35,419 nucleotides of DNA from the NCBI GenBank assembly GCA_025924375.1, contig JAICIN010000004.1, forward strand, positions 1-35,419, in the 5' to 3' direction. Under the pieces are notes generated by a model, which did no database searches, was not told where the DNA came from, and saw only the letters and a program-made list of their open reading frames with translations. This stretch comes from Dermatophilaceae bacterium. Lineage in GTDB: Bacteria; Actinomycetota; Actinomycetes; Actinomycetales; Dermatophilaceae. Below, one piece after another: positions 1-14,335 of the stretch (position 1 is the stretch's first letter; every line of letters begins with the position of its first letter). The translations under genes and the position numbers were made by a program.

Positions 1-215
1 AGCGCCGCGACGAACTGGTGCTCCTGCGCACCCATCGCCTCGGCCGCGATGGTCGTGAGGTCCGCGTGGTCCGACCGGCTCTGGTTGCGGTCCACCTCCT
101 GCAGCGCGAGCACGTCCGCGTCGAGGCGGCGCACCGACTCCTGCAGCCCGGGGAGGTCGACGTGCTGGTCGGTCGGCACCCGTCCGTTGAGGATGTTGAA
201 CGTCGCTACCCGCAC
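1..215 (-). CDS. Endonuclease/exonuclease/phosphatase (EEP) family protein, N-terminal part, runs off window edge
   Basis: Reverse-strand translation from GTG at 215: VRVATFNILNGRVPTDQHVDLPGLQESVRRLDADVLALQEVDRNQSRSDHADL..., with EEP motifs (ATFNI, D-LALQEVD). Confidence 0.8.
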   Translation of the reverse strand, partial: MRVATFNILNGRVPTDQHVDLPGLQESVRRLDADVLALQEVDRNQSRSDHADLTTIAAEAMGAQEHQFVAA

Positions 216-317
216 CGGCAGCCCCTACCCCGCGCCAGGCTGGTGACTCGGGCAACCCAGCAGTGTCCCTCGACCGAGGGCCTGAGCCGGCGCCCGGGTG
301 CCGGGGCGCATGCGCGT

Positions 318-470
318 CCGCCAACTTCGGCCACTCGCCCGAGACCTCACCACCCCAGCCCCCGGCCCGCCGAAACTTTCGGCCACTCGCCCGCGAGCTC
401 ACCACCCCAGCCCCCGGCTCGCCGAAACTTTCGGCCACTCGCCCGCGAGCTCACCACCCCAGCCCCCGGC
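318..470. repeat. Tandem repeat, 52-bp unit, about 2.9 copies
   Basis: Unit CCGAAACTTTCGGCCACTCGCCCGCGAGCTCACCACCCCAGCCCCCGGCTCG starts at 318 (diverged), 370 and 422. Each later unit has the palindrome CCGAAA-C-TTTCGG. Confidence 0.9.
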
Positions 471-508
471 GTCGCGTCGAGCCGCCGGTCCGGGGTAAGG
501 GGGCCGGC

Positions 509-1105
509 ATGGCCGACGAGGGACAGCAGGACCTGCGGGAGGCGCTCAAGGCGGTGGCCGTGGCCCTCAAGCGCGAGGGGGTGCCCTTCGCGCTCATGGG
601 CGGGTATGCCGTGTGGGCCCGTGGCGGCCCGGAGCCGGACCACGACGTCGACATCCTCGTCGCGGAGGAGGACGCGGGCGAAGCCGCACGGGTGCTCGCC
701 GAGGGTGGGTTCCACGTCGTCCACCCGGCGGAGGACTGGCTGTTCAAGGTGTTCGTCGACGAAGCCCTCGTCGACGTCATCTTCCGCGCCTCGGGCGTCC
801 CGGCCGACCGCGAGCTGCTGGCCCGGGCGACCGAGGAGGAGGTCCTCTCCGTCCAGATGCCGGTCCTGCCGGCGACGGAGCTCGTGGTGCAGCGGCTGAA
901 CGCCATGCGCGAGCACTACTGCGACTTCGCCGCCCAGCTCCCCGTGGCCCGCGCCCTGCGTGAGCAGGTCGACTGGGACGAGGTGCGCCGAGTCACCGCC
1001 GAGAACGACTTCGCCGCCGCGCTGCTCTTCCTCCTCGAGCGGCTGCGCATCATCGGCCCCGAGGGCAGCGGCAGAGCCCCCGAGGGCGCCGGCGGACAGG
1101 GGTAG
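509..1105 (+). CDS. Nucleotidyltransferase, AbiEii/AbiGii-toxin-like or DUF6036-like family
   Basis: ATG at 509; MADEGQQDLREALKAVAVALKREGVPFALMGGYAVWARGGPEPDHDVDILV..., with a GG-x(n)-DxD nucleotidyltransferase signature. Confidence 0.75.
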   Translation: MADEGQQDLREALKAVAVALKREGVPFALMGGYAVWARGGPEPDHDVDILVAEEDAGEAARVLAEGGFHVVHPAEDWLFKVFVDEALVDVIFRASGVPADRELLARATEEEVLSVQMPVLPATELVVQRLNAMREHYCDFAAQLPVARALREQVDWDEVRRVTAENDFAAALLFLLERLRIIGPEGSGRAPEGAGGQG

Positions 1106-1131
1106 ACCCACGCCGGGCCACCGGCACGCGC

Positions 1132-3837
<2,706 letters not shown>

Positions 3838-4026
3838 CCCTGTCGCTCCATCCTGTCCGTTCCCGGGTCGGCGCCGCCGAGTCTCCCACTCTGCCCGCAG
3901 CACCGGCCGGGTCCGCCGAGGGCTGGACACCTCGGGCCAATCCGGACGTGCGCCGGCGACGAAGGAGTCGTGTCAGAGCGGTCGTCACGAACGGCAGCCG
4001 CACCACGACCACAGGAGGAACACGAC

Positions 4027-4797
4027 GTGCGCACGAGAACGAGAATCGCAGCGGTGGCACTGGGATCAGGGGCCCTGCTGCCCTTCGCCGGCGCCGGGAT
4101 GGCCCACGCGGCGGACGGCGGCACCACCGCCACGCTGCGGCCCGTGGCCGTCAACAACGTGCCGGCGAGCGGCACCGCCATGGCGGAGGTCCACGGCAAC
4201 ACCCTGACCGTCACCATGGTCGCCTCGGGCCTGCTGGCGAACAGCCCGCACGCCGCCCACATCCACTTCGCGCAGGCGGCTCGCCACGAGTGCCCCCGCG
4301 TGACCGACGACACCAACAAGGACGGCCGCCTCAGCACCACCGAGGGCGGTCCGGCCTACGGCGACATCGTCGTCTCCCTCACGAAGACGGGTGACACCTC
4401 GCCGAAGAGCGGCCTCGCCGTCGACCGCTTCGACACCGCCCCGGGCGGGACCATCCACTACCAGCGCGGCAGCATCCCGATCTCCGACGGCGTCGCGTCG
4501 GCCATCCTCGCCGGCGAGTCGGTCGTCGTCATCCACGGCGTGGACCACAACGGTGACGGCAAGTACGACGGGGCCGCCAAGAGCGACCTCGACCCGAAGC
4601 TCCCCGCCGAGGCGACCGACCCGGCGGTGTGCGGTGTCCTGCGAGCCGCCCCGGTCGGCGGCATGGACACCGGTGGCGGCGGCACCTCCACCGGCTCCGA
4701 CGCCTCCCTGCTCCTGCTCGGTGGCGGGTTGACGCTGGCCGCCGCAGGCAGTGGCGCGTGGACCGTCCGGCGCACCCGGGCTCGCGGCCGCGCCTGA
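4027..4797 (+). CDS. CHRD domain protein, secreted and membrane-anchored
   Basis: GTG at 4027 behind AGGAGGA; signal peptide; CHRD-like HAAHIHFAQ...GDIVVSL...VVVIHGVDHNGDGKYDG; C-terminal TGGGGTSTGS-hydrophobic-RRTRARGRA tail. Confidence 0.8.
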   Translation: MRTRTRIAAVALGSGALLPFAGAGMAHAADGGTTATLRPVAVNNVPASGTAMAEVHGNTLTVTMVASGLLANSPHAAHIHFAQAARHECPRVTDDTNKDGRLSTTEGGPAYGDIVVSLTKTGDTSPKSGLAVDRFDTAPGGTIHYQRGSIPISDGVASAILAGESVVVIHGVDHNGDGKYDGAAKSDLDPKLPAEATDPAVCGVLRAAPVGGMDTGGGGTSTGSDASLLLLGGGLTLAAAGSGAWTVRRTRARGRA

Positions 4798-4815
4798 GCC
4801 GGGGCCTCGCACAGC

Positions 4816-5550
4816 GTGCCCAGCGCACCGACCGGTGACCGCCGCGCCCTCGTGGCTGCGGCGGTCACCGTCGTCCTGCTCGTCCTGGCCGGGGTCGTCC
4901 TCCTCCGGGCCGTGACCCGACCTGCACCACCGCCGCAACCGGCGGCAGCGCCCGCCGCGACGTCGACCGCGACGAGCCGCGGCACGCCGCCGCCCGCCTC
5001 GACGTCACGGACCACCACGCCGGGGACGCCCACACCGACACCGACCACGACACCGGCACCGGCCGCGCCGGACTTCGGGCCACTGCTGGACCGCTCCGCC
5101 CCGGTCGCCCTCGACGTGCCCTCCCTCGGGGTCCACACCACGGGCCTGGTCCAGCTGGCCCTCGACCCGGCCGGCCGGCTGGAGCCGCCCACGAGCTTCG
5201 AGAAGGCGGGCTGGTACGCCGGCGGCCCGGCACCCGGCGAGTTCGGGCCGGCCGTGATCGGCGCCCACGTCGACAGCAAGGCCGGCCCCGCCCTCTTCTA
5301 CCGGCTCGGCGCACTGGCGAAGGGCGCGCGCGTCGACGTGACGCGCGCCGACGGCTCGGTCGCGGTGTTCGTCGTCGACCGCGTCGGCCGCTACGCCAAG
5401 GACGACTTCCCGACCGCGGCCGTCTACGGCAACACCACGGACCGGGCGGAGCTGCGGCTCATCACCTGTGGCGGCGCGTTCGACCACGCGAGCGGGCACT
5501 ACGTGGACAACGTCGTGGCCTTCGCCCACCTCGTCGGCACCCGCCCCTGA
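4816..5550 (+). CDS. Class F sortase
   Basis: N-terminal TM, Pro/Thr-rich linker, sortase core with VIGAHVDS (His) and LITCGGAFD (Cys) motifs. Confidence 0.85.
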   Translation: MPSAPTGDRRALVAAAVTVVLLVLAGVVLLRAVTRPAPPPQPAAAPAATSTATSRGTPPPASTSRTTTPGTPTPTPTTTPAPAAPDFGPLLDRSAPVALDVPSLGVHTTGLVQLALDPAGRLEPPTSFEKAGWYAGGPAPGEFGPAVIGAHVDSKAGPALFYRLGALAKGARVDVTRADGSVAVFVVDRVGRYAKDDFPTAAVYGNTTDRAELRLITCGGAFDHASGHYVDNVVAFAHLVGTRP

Positions 5551-5571
5551 CCTCGCGGGGACGAGCAGCGC

Positions 5572-6420
5572 CTACCGGAAGACGACCGTGCGGTCGCGGT
5601 TGAGGAGCACCCGGTGCTCGCCGTGCCAGCGGACCGCCCTGGCGAGCGCCAGGCACTCCGCGTCGCGACCGGCGGTGACGAGCTCCTCCGGCCCGTAGGT
5701 GTGGTCGACGCGGATGACCTCCTGCTCGATGATCGGTCCCTCGTCGAGGTCCGGGGTCACGTAGTGGGCCGTGGCGCCGACCTGCTTTACGCCCCGGGCG
5801 AACGCCTGGTGGTAGGGCTTGGCGCCCTTGAAGCTCGGCAGGAAGGAGTGGTGGATGTTGATGGCCCGGCCCTCGAGCTGCTTGCAGAGGTCGTTCGAGA
5901 GCACCTGCATGTAGCGCGCCAGCACCACCAGGTCGACCTCGTGCCGGTCGACGAGCTCGAGGAGCCGCGCCTCCGCCGCCTCCTTGGTGTCGCGGGTGAC
6001 CGGCACGTGGATGAACGGCACGCCCGCGGACGCGACGATGGGGCGCAGCTCCTCGTGGTTGGACACCACGAGCGCGATGTCGACACCGAGGCTGCCGGCC
6101 TGCCAGCGGTAGAGCAGGTCGTTGAGGCAGTGGCCGAAACGGGACGCCATGACGAGCGCGCGGGTGCGCCGGCTCGCGTCGTGGAGCTGCCAGCTCATGC
6201 CGTATGCCGCGGCCACCGGCGCGAAGGCCGCCTCCATCTCCTCGTGCCCGGCGGTGGGAGAGACGAAGCACGTGCGCAGGAAGAGCAGCCCGTGCACGGG
6301 GTCGTCGAACTGCTGGTGCTCGGTGATGTCGCAGCCGTGCTGCACGAGCACCGACGTCACCGCGTGGACGATGCCGGGCCCCTCGGGGCAGGTCAGGGTG
6401 AGGACGAACCGCTGGGTCAT
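5572..6420 (-). CDS. purU: Formyltetrahydrofolate deformylase
   Basis: MTQRFVLTLTCPEGPGIVHAVTSVLVQHGCDITEHQQFDD...; N-terminal ACT domain and formyltransferase domain with INIHHSFLPSFKGAKPYHQAF. Confidence 0.95.
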   Translation of the reverse strand: MTQRFVLTLTCPEGPGIVHAVTSVLVQHGCDITEHQQFDDPVHGLLFLRTCFVSPTAGHEEMEAAFAPVAAAYGMSWQLHDASRRTRALVMASRFGHCLNDLLYRWQAGSLGVDIALVVSNHEELRPIVASAGVPFIHVPVTRDTKEAAEARLLELVDRHEVDLVVLARYMQVLSNDLCKQLEGRAINIHHSFLPSFKGAKPYHQAFARGVKQVGATAHYVTPDLDEGPIIEQEVIRVDHTYGPEELVTAGRDAECLALARAVRWHGEHRVLLNRDRTVVFR

Positions 6421-6436
6421 GGCTGGCAGGCCCCTC

Positions 6437-7800
<1,364 letters not shown>

Positions 7801-7804
<4 letters not shown>

Positions 7805-8421
7805 CGCCACGACGGGTCGTCCTCGTACTCGGCACAGGCGTCGAGGAGCCAGTCCGCCAGGTAGCGGGCGAACGACGAGCGCACGAGGACCCAGACGTCG
7901 CCGGCGTGCTCGTCGCGCACGACGAGGACCACCCCGGCGAGCGCGAGCAGCGTCTGCACGCAGGTCCCCTTCGGGCTGACCCGCGGGTCGAGGTCGAGCG
8001 AGCACCCGTGCGCCAGGAGGTCGGCCGTGCGGGGTCCGGAGATCGCGATCGTCGTCCGCTGCGCGGAGACGTCGACCACGGCGCCCTGCTGGCCGACGGC
8101 AGCCCGCAGGTCCCCCTCGAGGGCGTCCTGCCCGGCGGGCGCCACGACGAGCCACTCGTCCGGCCCCAGCCAGAGGACCTCGGCGCCGTCCACCCCGGAG
8201 ACGGCGGTGCACGCCGTCGTGGGCAGGGCCACGCCGAGCACCCGCTCCGCCGCCGCGGCTGCCTCGCCGCCCGGCTCGACGCGCAGGTCGAGCTGGGTCA
8301 GGAAGGGCACCTCACGGATGCTGACGCCCTTCGGCACGGCGGCCAGCTGCCCGGCATACGTGCCCAACGGGCTCCTGCGCGCACTGTCCTGCACGGTCCT
8401 GCTCACGATGTCAACCGTCAC
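7801..8421 (-). CDS. soxG: Sarcosine oxidase subunit gamma
   Basis: [26 protein letters not shown]...; [14 protein letters not shown]; position downstream of soxA. Confidence 0.9.
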
Positions 8422-11287
8422 GGCGGCTGCCCTCCTTGTCGAAGAGGACGCTGTCGGTCACGGTGACCGGGACGAGCTCGTCCTCGAGTGGCACGTACAG
8501 GGTCTGCCCGACCCGCTCGCGGCCGGAGCGCACGAGGGCCAGGGCGAAGGTGCGGCCCAGGGCCGCGCTGCGGTAGCTCGACGTCACGTGGCCGAGCATC
8601 GGCACCGGCGGCTGCGACAGGGCGTCGACCTCGACGACCTGTCCGCCCTCGGGCAGCAGCACGTCGCCGTCCACGGGCAGCAGGCCCACGAGCTGCTTGC
8701 GGTCGGGGCGCAGGTTCTCGGGCCGGCTGAAGGAACGCTTCCCGACGAAGTCGTCCTTCTTCTTGGAGACGACCCACGCCATGCCGAGGTCCTGCGGGGT
8801 GACGGTGCCGTCGGTCTCCTGCCCGATGATCGGGTAGCCCTTCTCGGCCCGCAGCACGTGCATCGTCTCGGTGCCGTAGGGGGTGATACCCCACTGCCTT
8901 CCCGCGGCGAAGATCGCCTCCCACACGGCCAGGGCGTCCCAGGCCGGGACGTTGACCTCGTAGGCGAGCTCGCCGGAGAAGCTGATCCGGCAGACGCGTG
9001 CCGGGACCCCGGCCACACCGGTGTCGCGCCACGTCATGAACGGGAACGCGTCGTTGGAGACGTCGAGGTCCGGCGCCACCGCCGCGAGGACGTCCCGCGA
9101 GCGCGGCCCGACGAGCGGGATCGTCGCCCACTGCTCGGTCACGGAGGCGAGGTGCACGCGCAGCTCCGGCCACTCGGTCTGCACCCACTCCTCCATCCAG
9201 TCGAGGATCTTCGCCGCGTTGCCGGTCGTCGTGGTGACGAGGAAGCGGTCGTCCGCGACGCGGATGACCGTGCCGTCGTCGATGACCATGCCGTCGAGGC
9301 CGCACATCACGCCGTAGCGCACCGAGCCGACCTTCAGGCTGCTCATGAGGTTGGTGTAGAGCCGGTCGAGCAGCTCGGCGGCGTCGGGCCCCTGGACGTC
9401 GATCTTGCCCAGCGTCGAGCCGTCCATCATGGCGACGGACTCGCGCGCCGCGGCGCACTCGCGGAGCACGGCCGTCTCGAGGTCCTCACCGTCCTGCGGG
9501 TAGTACCACGGCCGCTTCCACTGGCCGACGTTCTCGAACTCGGCGCCGTGCATGACGTGCCAGTCGTGGACGGCGGTGACGCGCACGGGGTCGTGCAGCA
9601 CGCCGCGGTCGCGCCCGGCGAGGGCGGCGAAGGCGACCGGCGTGTAGGGCGGACGGAACGTCGTCGTGCCGAGCTCGCCGACGTCGACGCCGAGCGCCTC
9701 CGCGACGATGCCCGAGGCGATGACCCCCGAGGTCTTGCCCTGGTCGTGGGCGGTGCCGATGGTGGTGTAGCGCTTGACGTGCTCCACCGATCGCATCCCC
9801 GCACCGGTGGCGCGCAGGATGTCGCCGACCGTGGCGTCTCGCTGCAGGTCGACGAAGCGCTGGTCGCCGTGCCCGGCGTCCGGATCGGGGTCGGGCACCG
9901 ACCACAGCACCCTGGTGGGCTGTGCCGGCGGCTCCGGGTCCGTCACCGGAAGCTCCGGCTCGGCCGGGAGCCCCTCGGTGGACAGGCCGGCCGAGGCCAG
10001 TGCGCGACGGGCCGCGTCATGGCCGCTGCGCAGCGCCCCTGCGAGGGTGAACTCGCCGGTGGCGGAGCCGGCCACGCTCGCGCGGTCGATCTCCTCTCCC
10101 GGGACGAAGGCGCCGAGGGCCGCGTCGTAGCGCAGCCGGCCGCGCGCCTGGCTGTAGAGGTGGACGGTCGGGTTCCAGCCGCCGGAGACGAGCAGCGTGT
10201 CGCACGCGATGCCCGTGCGCGGCCCCACGACCCCGTCCGCGAGCATGGCGACGTGGGCGCGGGTGACCCGGTCGGTGCCGCTCGTGCCGGTGACGACGTG
10301 GCCGGTGCGGACCTCGATGCCGCGCCGGGCGCACTCCTCCGCCCAGTGGGCCGGCGCCTTGGCCCGCGCCTCGATGACGGCGGCGACGTGGCCGCCCGCG
10401 TCGGCGATCTCCACGGCGGCGGCGTAGGCCGCGTCGTCGGAGGTGAAGACGACGACCTCGGAGCCCGGCAGCACGGCATACCGGTTGAGGTAGGTGCGCG
10501 CCGCCCCCGCGAGCATGATGCCCGGCCGGTCGTTGCCGGCGAAGACGATGGGCCGCTCGTGCGCGCCGGTGGCGACGACGACGTGGCCGGCACGGATCCG
10601 CCAGACACGCTGGCGGGCCCGGTTCGCGGGTGCCTGGGCACCGAGGTGGTCGGTGCGCTTCTCCAGGGCCAGGACGAAGCCGTCGTCGTAGTGGCCGAAC
10701 GCGGTGGTGCGCTGGAGGACCCGCACGTCGCGGTGCGCGGTGAGCTCGTCGACGGCAGCGGCCACCCAGTCGAGCGCCGGGGCGCCGTCGAGGCGCTCGG
10801 GGGCGCCGAGGAGGGAGCCGCCCGCCTCGCGCTGCTCGTCCACGAGGACGACCCGGGCGCCGGCGCGGGCCGCGGTGAGCGCCGCGGTCAGGCCGGCCGG
10901 GCCGGCGCCCACGACGAGGACGTCGCAGTGGGCGTGGACGGCGTCGTAGCGCGCGGGGTCCGGCTCGTCGGCGAGGCGGCCCTGCCCGGGCAGGCCCCGG
11001 GCCACGAGGCCGTCGTGGAGCTCGACCGTCGTCGCGGTGAGCATCGGCTCCGGGAACGGCTCCTCGACCTGGACGAGGGCACTCGGGTCCTCGGCGCCGG
11101 CCGCGACGATGCCGCGGGGACGACCCAGCCTCACGCTCGTGGCGACCTGGTGGACGCCGTTGGCCAGCAGGGCGGAGGCCAGCGTGTCACCACGGTGGCC
11201 GGTCAGCGCCTCACCGTTGAAGGTGAAGGCCAGCTCGGTGGAGCGGTCGACGCGCCCGCCGGTCGGGAGGCGGAAGGAGGAGGTCAT
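8411..11287 (-). CDS. soxA: Sarcosine oxidase subunit alpha
   Basis: MTSSFRLPTGGRVDRSTELAFTFNGEALTGHRGDTLASALLANG...; dinucleotide site VLVVGAGPAGLTAA; C-terminal GcvT-like THF-binding domain. 958 aa. Confidence 0.93.
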   Translation of the reverse strand: MTSSFRLPTGGRVDRSTELAFTFNGEALTGHRGDTLASALLANGVHQVATSVRLGRPRGIVAAGAEDPSALVQVEEPFPEPMLTATTVELHDGLVARGLPGQGRLADEPDPARYDAVHAHCDVLVVGAGPAGLTAALTAARAGARVVLVDEQREAGGSLLGAPERLDGAPALDWVAAAVDELTAHRDVRVLQRTTAFGHYDDGFVLALEKRTDHLGAQAPANRARQRVWRIRAGHVVVATGAHERPIVFAGNDRPGIMLAGAARTYLNRYAVLPGSEVVVFTSDDAAYAAAVEIADAGGHVAAVIEARAKAPAHWAEECARRGIEVRTGHVVTGTSGTDRVTRAHVAMLADGVVGPRTGIACDTLLVSGGWNPTVHLYSQARGRLRYDAALGAFVPGEEIDRASVAGSATGEFTLAGALRSGHDAARRALASAGLSTEGLPAEPELPVTDPEPPAQPTRVLWSVPDPDPDAGHGDQRFVDLQRDATVGDILRATGAGMRSVEHVKRYTTIGTAHDQGKTSGVIASGIVAEALGVDVGELGTTTFRPPYTPVAFAALAGRDRGVLHDPVRVTAVHDWHVMHGAEFENVGQWKRPWYYPQDGEDLETAVLRECAAARESVAMMDGSTLGKIDVQGPDAAELLDRLYTNLMSSLKVGSVRYGVMCGLDGMVIDDGTVIRVADDRFLVTTTTGNAAKILDWMEEWVQTEWPELRVHLASVTEQWATIPLVGPRSRDVLAAVAPDLDVSNDAFPFMTWRDTGVAGVPARVCRISFSGELAYEVNVPAWDALAVWEAIFAAGRQWGITPYGTETMHVLRAEKGYPIIGQETDGTVTPQDLGMAWVVSKKKDDFVGKRSFSRPENLRPDRKQLVGLLPVDGDVLLPEGGQVVEVDALSQPPVPMLGHVTSSYRSAALGRTFALALVRSGRERVGQTLYVPLEDELVPVTVTDSVLFDKEGSRRDG

Positions 11288-11562
11288 GCGACCACCGGCT
11301 TCGGCTCGCCCTGGCGGTACACCGCGAGGATCTGGTGGGTCGCCGTGTCGCGCACCGCGTTGAACCACCGCCGGCAGCCGGCGCTGTGGACCCAGCGCTC
11401 CGCGAAGGGCCCCTTGGGGTTGTCGCGGAAGAAGACGAACTGCCCCCACTCCTCGTCGGACAGGGTCGCGTTGCCGGCGGGGTAGGCGACATGGGCCTGG
11501 CCGCCGTAGTGGAACTCGGTCTCTTCCCGTGGCCCGCAGTGCGGGCAGGCGATGAGCTGCAT
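11284..11562 (-). CDS. soxD: Sarcosine oxidase subunit delta
   Basis: MQLIACPHCGPREETEFHYGGQAHVAYP...WVHSAGCRRWFNAVRDTATHQILAVY; ATGA overlap with soxA start. Confidence 0.93.
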   Translation of the reverse strand: MQLIACPHCGPREETEFHYGGQAHVAYPAGNATLSDEEWGQFVFFRDNPKGPFAERWVHSAGCRRWFNAVRDTATHQILAVYRQGEPKPVVA

Positions 11563-11570
11563 GGTCTCTC

Positions 11571-12806
11571 CTAGTGGGCGACGGCGGCGGCGCCGTGCTC
11601 GTCGACGAGGGCGCCGGTGGTGAAGCGCTCGAGGGTGAAGGGGGCGTTGTAGGGGTGTGGCGTGCCGGTCGCAACGGTGTGCGCGAAGCACCAGCCGACG
11701 CCGGGCGTGGCCTTGAAGCCACCGGTCCCCCAGCCGCAGTTGAGGTAGAGGTTCTCGACCGGGGTGAGGCCGACGATGGGCGACGCGTCGGGCGTGGTGT
11801 CGACGATGCCCGCCCAGCTGCGCAGCAGGTGGGCCCGGGCGAAGATCGGGAACAGCTCCAGGGCGGCAGCCATCTGGCGCTCGATGATGTGGAACGCGCC
11901 GCGCTGGCCGTAGCCGTTGTAGCCGTCGATGCCGGCCCCCATGACGAGCTCTCCCTTGTGCGCCTGGGAGACGTACACGTGCACGGCGTTCGACATGACC
12001 ACGGTGGGGTGGACAGGCTCGAGCAGCTCGGAGACGAGCGCCTGCAGGGGGTGGGACTGCAGCGGAAGGCGCAGCCCCGCCATCTCGGCGAGCACCGAGG
12101 TGTGCCCGGCAGCCGCGAGGGCGACGCGCCCGGCCCTGATGGTGCCGCGGCTGGTGCGGACCCCCGTGACCCGGCCACCCTCGATGTCGAGTCCCTGCAC
12201 CTCGCAGTTCTGGATGAGGTCGACGCCCAGCTCGTTGGCCCTGCGGGCGAAGCCCCACGCCACGTAGTCGTGCTTGGCGATCCCGGCCCGCGGCTGGTAG
12301 GTCGCACCGAGCACGGGGTAGCGCACGTCGGGGCTGATGTTGACGATCGGGCAGACCTCCTTGACCTGCTGGGGGTCCAGCCACTCCGCGTCCACGCCGT
12401 TGAGCCGGTTGGCGTGCACCCGGCGCACCGAGTCGCGCACGTCCTGGAGGCTGTGCGCGAGGTTGAGGACACCGCGCTGGCTGAAGAGGATCGGGTAGCC
12501 GAGGTCCTCCTCGAGGCCCTCCCACAGCTTCAGGGAGTGCTCGTAGATCCCTGAGCTCTCGTCCCAGAGGTAGTTGGAGCGGATGATCGTCGTGTTGCGC
12601 GCCATGTTGCCGCCGGCGAGCCAGCCCTTCTCGAGGACGGCGATGTTGGTGATGCCGTGGTTCTTGGCCAGGTAGTAGGCCGTGGCGAGGCCGTGGCCAC
12701 CGCCACCGACGATGACGACGTCGTAGGACGGCTTCGGGTCCGGGTTGCGCCACAGGAAGTCGGGGTGGTCGGGCAGGTCGGCGCCCGGTGTGCGGGGGGC
12801 GGTCAT
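11571..12806 (-). CDS. soxB: Sarcosine oxidase subunit beta
   Basis: [54 protein letters not shown]...; [15 protein letters not shown]. Confidence 0.95.
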   Translation of the reverse strand: MTAPRTPGADLPDHPDFLWRNPDPKPSYDVVIVGGGGHGLATAYYLAKNHGITNIAVLEKGWLAGGNMARNTTIIRSNYLWDESSGIYEHSLKLWEGLEEDLGYPILFSQRGVLNLAHSLQDVRDSVRRVHANRLNGVDAEWLDPQQVKEVCPIVNISPDVRYPVLGATYQPRAGIAKHDYVAWGFARRANELGVDLIQNCEVQGLDIEGGRVTGVRTSRGTIRAGRVALAAAGHTSVLAEMAGLRLPLQSHPLQALVSELLEPVHPTVVMSNAVHVYVSQAHKGELVMGAGIDGYNGYGQRGAFHIIERQMAAALELFPIFARAHLLRSWAGIVDTTPDASPIVGLTPVENLYLNCGWGTGGFKATPGVGWCFAHTVATGTPHPYNAPFTLERFTTGALVDEHGAAAVAH

Positions 12807-14113
12807 GAGAGGTCTCCGTCGAGGTCGGGGTAGAGGGGGAAGCGGTCGGCCAGTGCGGTGACCCGTGCCCGCAGGGAGTCCGCGGCCGCGTCGTCGAGGG
12901 TGGGCTGCAGTGCGGCGGCGATCACGTCCGCCACCTCCGTGAACTCCTCGGCGCCGAAGCCCCGGCTGGCGAGCGCGGGGGTGCCGATGCGCAGCCCCGA
13001 GCTCACCATGGGGGGCCGGGGGTCGAAGGGGACGGCGTTGCGGTTCACCGTGATGCCGATGCGGTGCAGCCGGTCCTCGCCCTCCTGGCCGTCCAGCTGG
13101 GAGTGACGCAGGTCGACGAGGACGAGGTGCACGTCGGTGCCGCCGGTCAGCACGCTCACGCCGGCTGCCGCGACATCCGGCTGCGCCAGCCGGTCGGCGA
13201 GGATGCGGGCTCCCTCCAGGGTGCGCCGCTGGCGGTCCGCGAACTCATCGCTCGCCGCCACCTTGAAGGCGACCGCCTTGGCCGCGATGACGTGCTCGAG
13301 CGGTCCGCCCTGCTGTCCCGGGAAGACGGCGCTGTTGATCTTCTTCGCCAGCTCAGCGGTGGAGAGGATGACCCCGCCTCGCGGCCCGCCCAGCGTCTTG
13401 TGGGTCGTGGTCGTCACGACGTGGGCGTGCGGCACCGGGCTCGGGTGCAGCCCCGCCGCGACGAGCCCGGCGAAGTGCGCCATGTCCACCATGAGGTAGG
13501 CGCCGACCTCGTCGGCGATGCGGCGGAACTCGGCGAAGTCGAGCTGGCGCGGGTAGGCGGACCAGCCCGCCACGATGAGCTTCGGACGGTGCTCGACGGC
13601 GAGGCGGCGGACCTCCGCCATGTCGACGCGGTGGTCGGTCTCCGAGACGTGGTAGGCCACGACCCGGTAGAGCTTGCCGGAGAAGTTGATCCGCATCCCG
13701 TGGGTGAGGTGCCCGCCGTGCGCGAGGTCGAGGCCGAGGATCGTGTCGCCCGGCTGCAGCAGGGCGAACATGGCCGCGGCGTTGGCCTGCGCGCCGGAGT
13801 GCGGCTGGACGTTGGCCGCCTCGGCGCCGAAGAGCGCCCGCACCCGCTCGATGGCGAGCTGTTCGACGACGTCGACGTGCTCGCACCCGCCGTAGTAGCG
13901 GCGACCCGGGTAGCCCTCGGCGTACTTGTTGGTGAGGACCGACCCCTGGGCCTCCATCACCGCGCGCGGGGCGAAGTTCTCGCTGGCGATCATCTCGAGC
14001 GTGCCGCGCTGCCGCTGCAGCTCCAGCTCGAGGGCGTCGGCCACCTCGGGGTCGAGCGCCGACAACGGGGTGTCGAGCAGGGACTGGTGGCGAGGGCCCG
14101 CGGTCACGGCCAT
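12803..14113 (-). CDS. glyA: Serine hydroxymethyltransferase
   Basis: [52 protein letters not shown]...; [19 protein letters not shown]. Start taken at internal ATG 14113; stop overlaps soxB start. Confidence 0.95.
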   Translation of the reverse strand: MAVTAGPRHQSLLDTPLSALDPEVADALELELQRQRGTLEMIASENFAPRAVMEAQGSVLTNKYAEGYPGRRYYGGCEHVDVVEQLAIERVRALFGAEAANVQPHSGAQANAAAMFALLQPGDTILGLDLAHGGHLTHGMRINFSGKLYRVVAYHVSETDHRVDMAEVRRLAVEHRPKLIVAGWSAYPRQLDFAEFRRIADEVGAYLMVDMAHFAGLVAAGLHPSPVPHAHVVTTTTHKTLGGPRGGVILSTAELAKKINSAVFPGQQGGPLEHVIAAKAVAFKVAASDEFADRQRRTLEGARILADRLAQPDVAAAGVSVLTGGTDVHLVLVDLRHSQLDGQEGEDRLHRIGITVNRNAVPFDPRPPMVSSGLRIGTPALASRGFGAEEFTEVADVIAAALQPTLDDAAADSLRARVTALADRFPLYPDLDGDLS

Positions 14114-14173
14114 GTCGGGGTCCTTTCGGAAGGGAGGGGGTTGGGAGGGGATTGCGACCAAGCGTGCATCCGG

Positions 14174-14198
14174 GTTGCGTACTTGTCAACAGTGTTGC
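14174..14198. promoter_or_regulatory. Candidate glyA-side operator/promoter: GTTGC direct repeats flanking a minus-strand TTGACA
   Basis: GTTGC at 14174-14178 and 14194-14198 (20-bp spacing) bracket TGTCAA (minus-strand TTGACA) at 14184-14189. Confidence 0.4.
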
Positions 14199-14286
14199 GT
14201 CTCCACGGCGGAAGATGCGGAGCATCGGCAGCGCGCCAGGGCGTCACGGGGTGGCGTCGGCGGGTGAATTGCTGCGGCCCTAGGGG

Positions 14287-14316
14287 TTGACAGCGCCTTC
14301 ATGCCACTCCTACCGT
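14287..14316 (+). promoter_or_regulatory. Candidate promoter of the transporter-creatinase operon
   Basis: TTGACA (14287-14292), 18-nt spacer, TACCGT (14311-14316; fits TANNNT), upstream of a good RBS (AAGGAG) and ATG at 14403. Confidence 0.5.
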
Positions 14317-14335
14317 TTCGCAATCGCTGCAATTG

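Noticed and set aside
318-470. CRISPR array or mobile element end
   Set aside because: Simple tandem repeat without spacers; no transposase or target-site duplication seen.
509-1105. AbiEii-type toxin of a toxin-antitoxin pair
   Set aside because: No partner antitoxin gene (AbiEi-like) adjacent; kept as a nucleotidyltransferase only.
8027-11485. 1152-aa plus-strand ORF opposite soxA/soxG
   Set aside because: Antisense shadow of strongly supported sarcosine oxidase genes.
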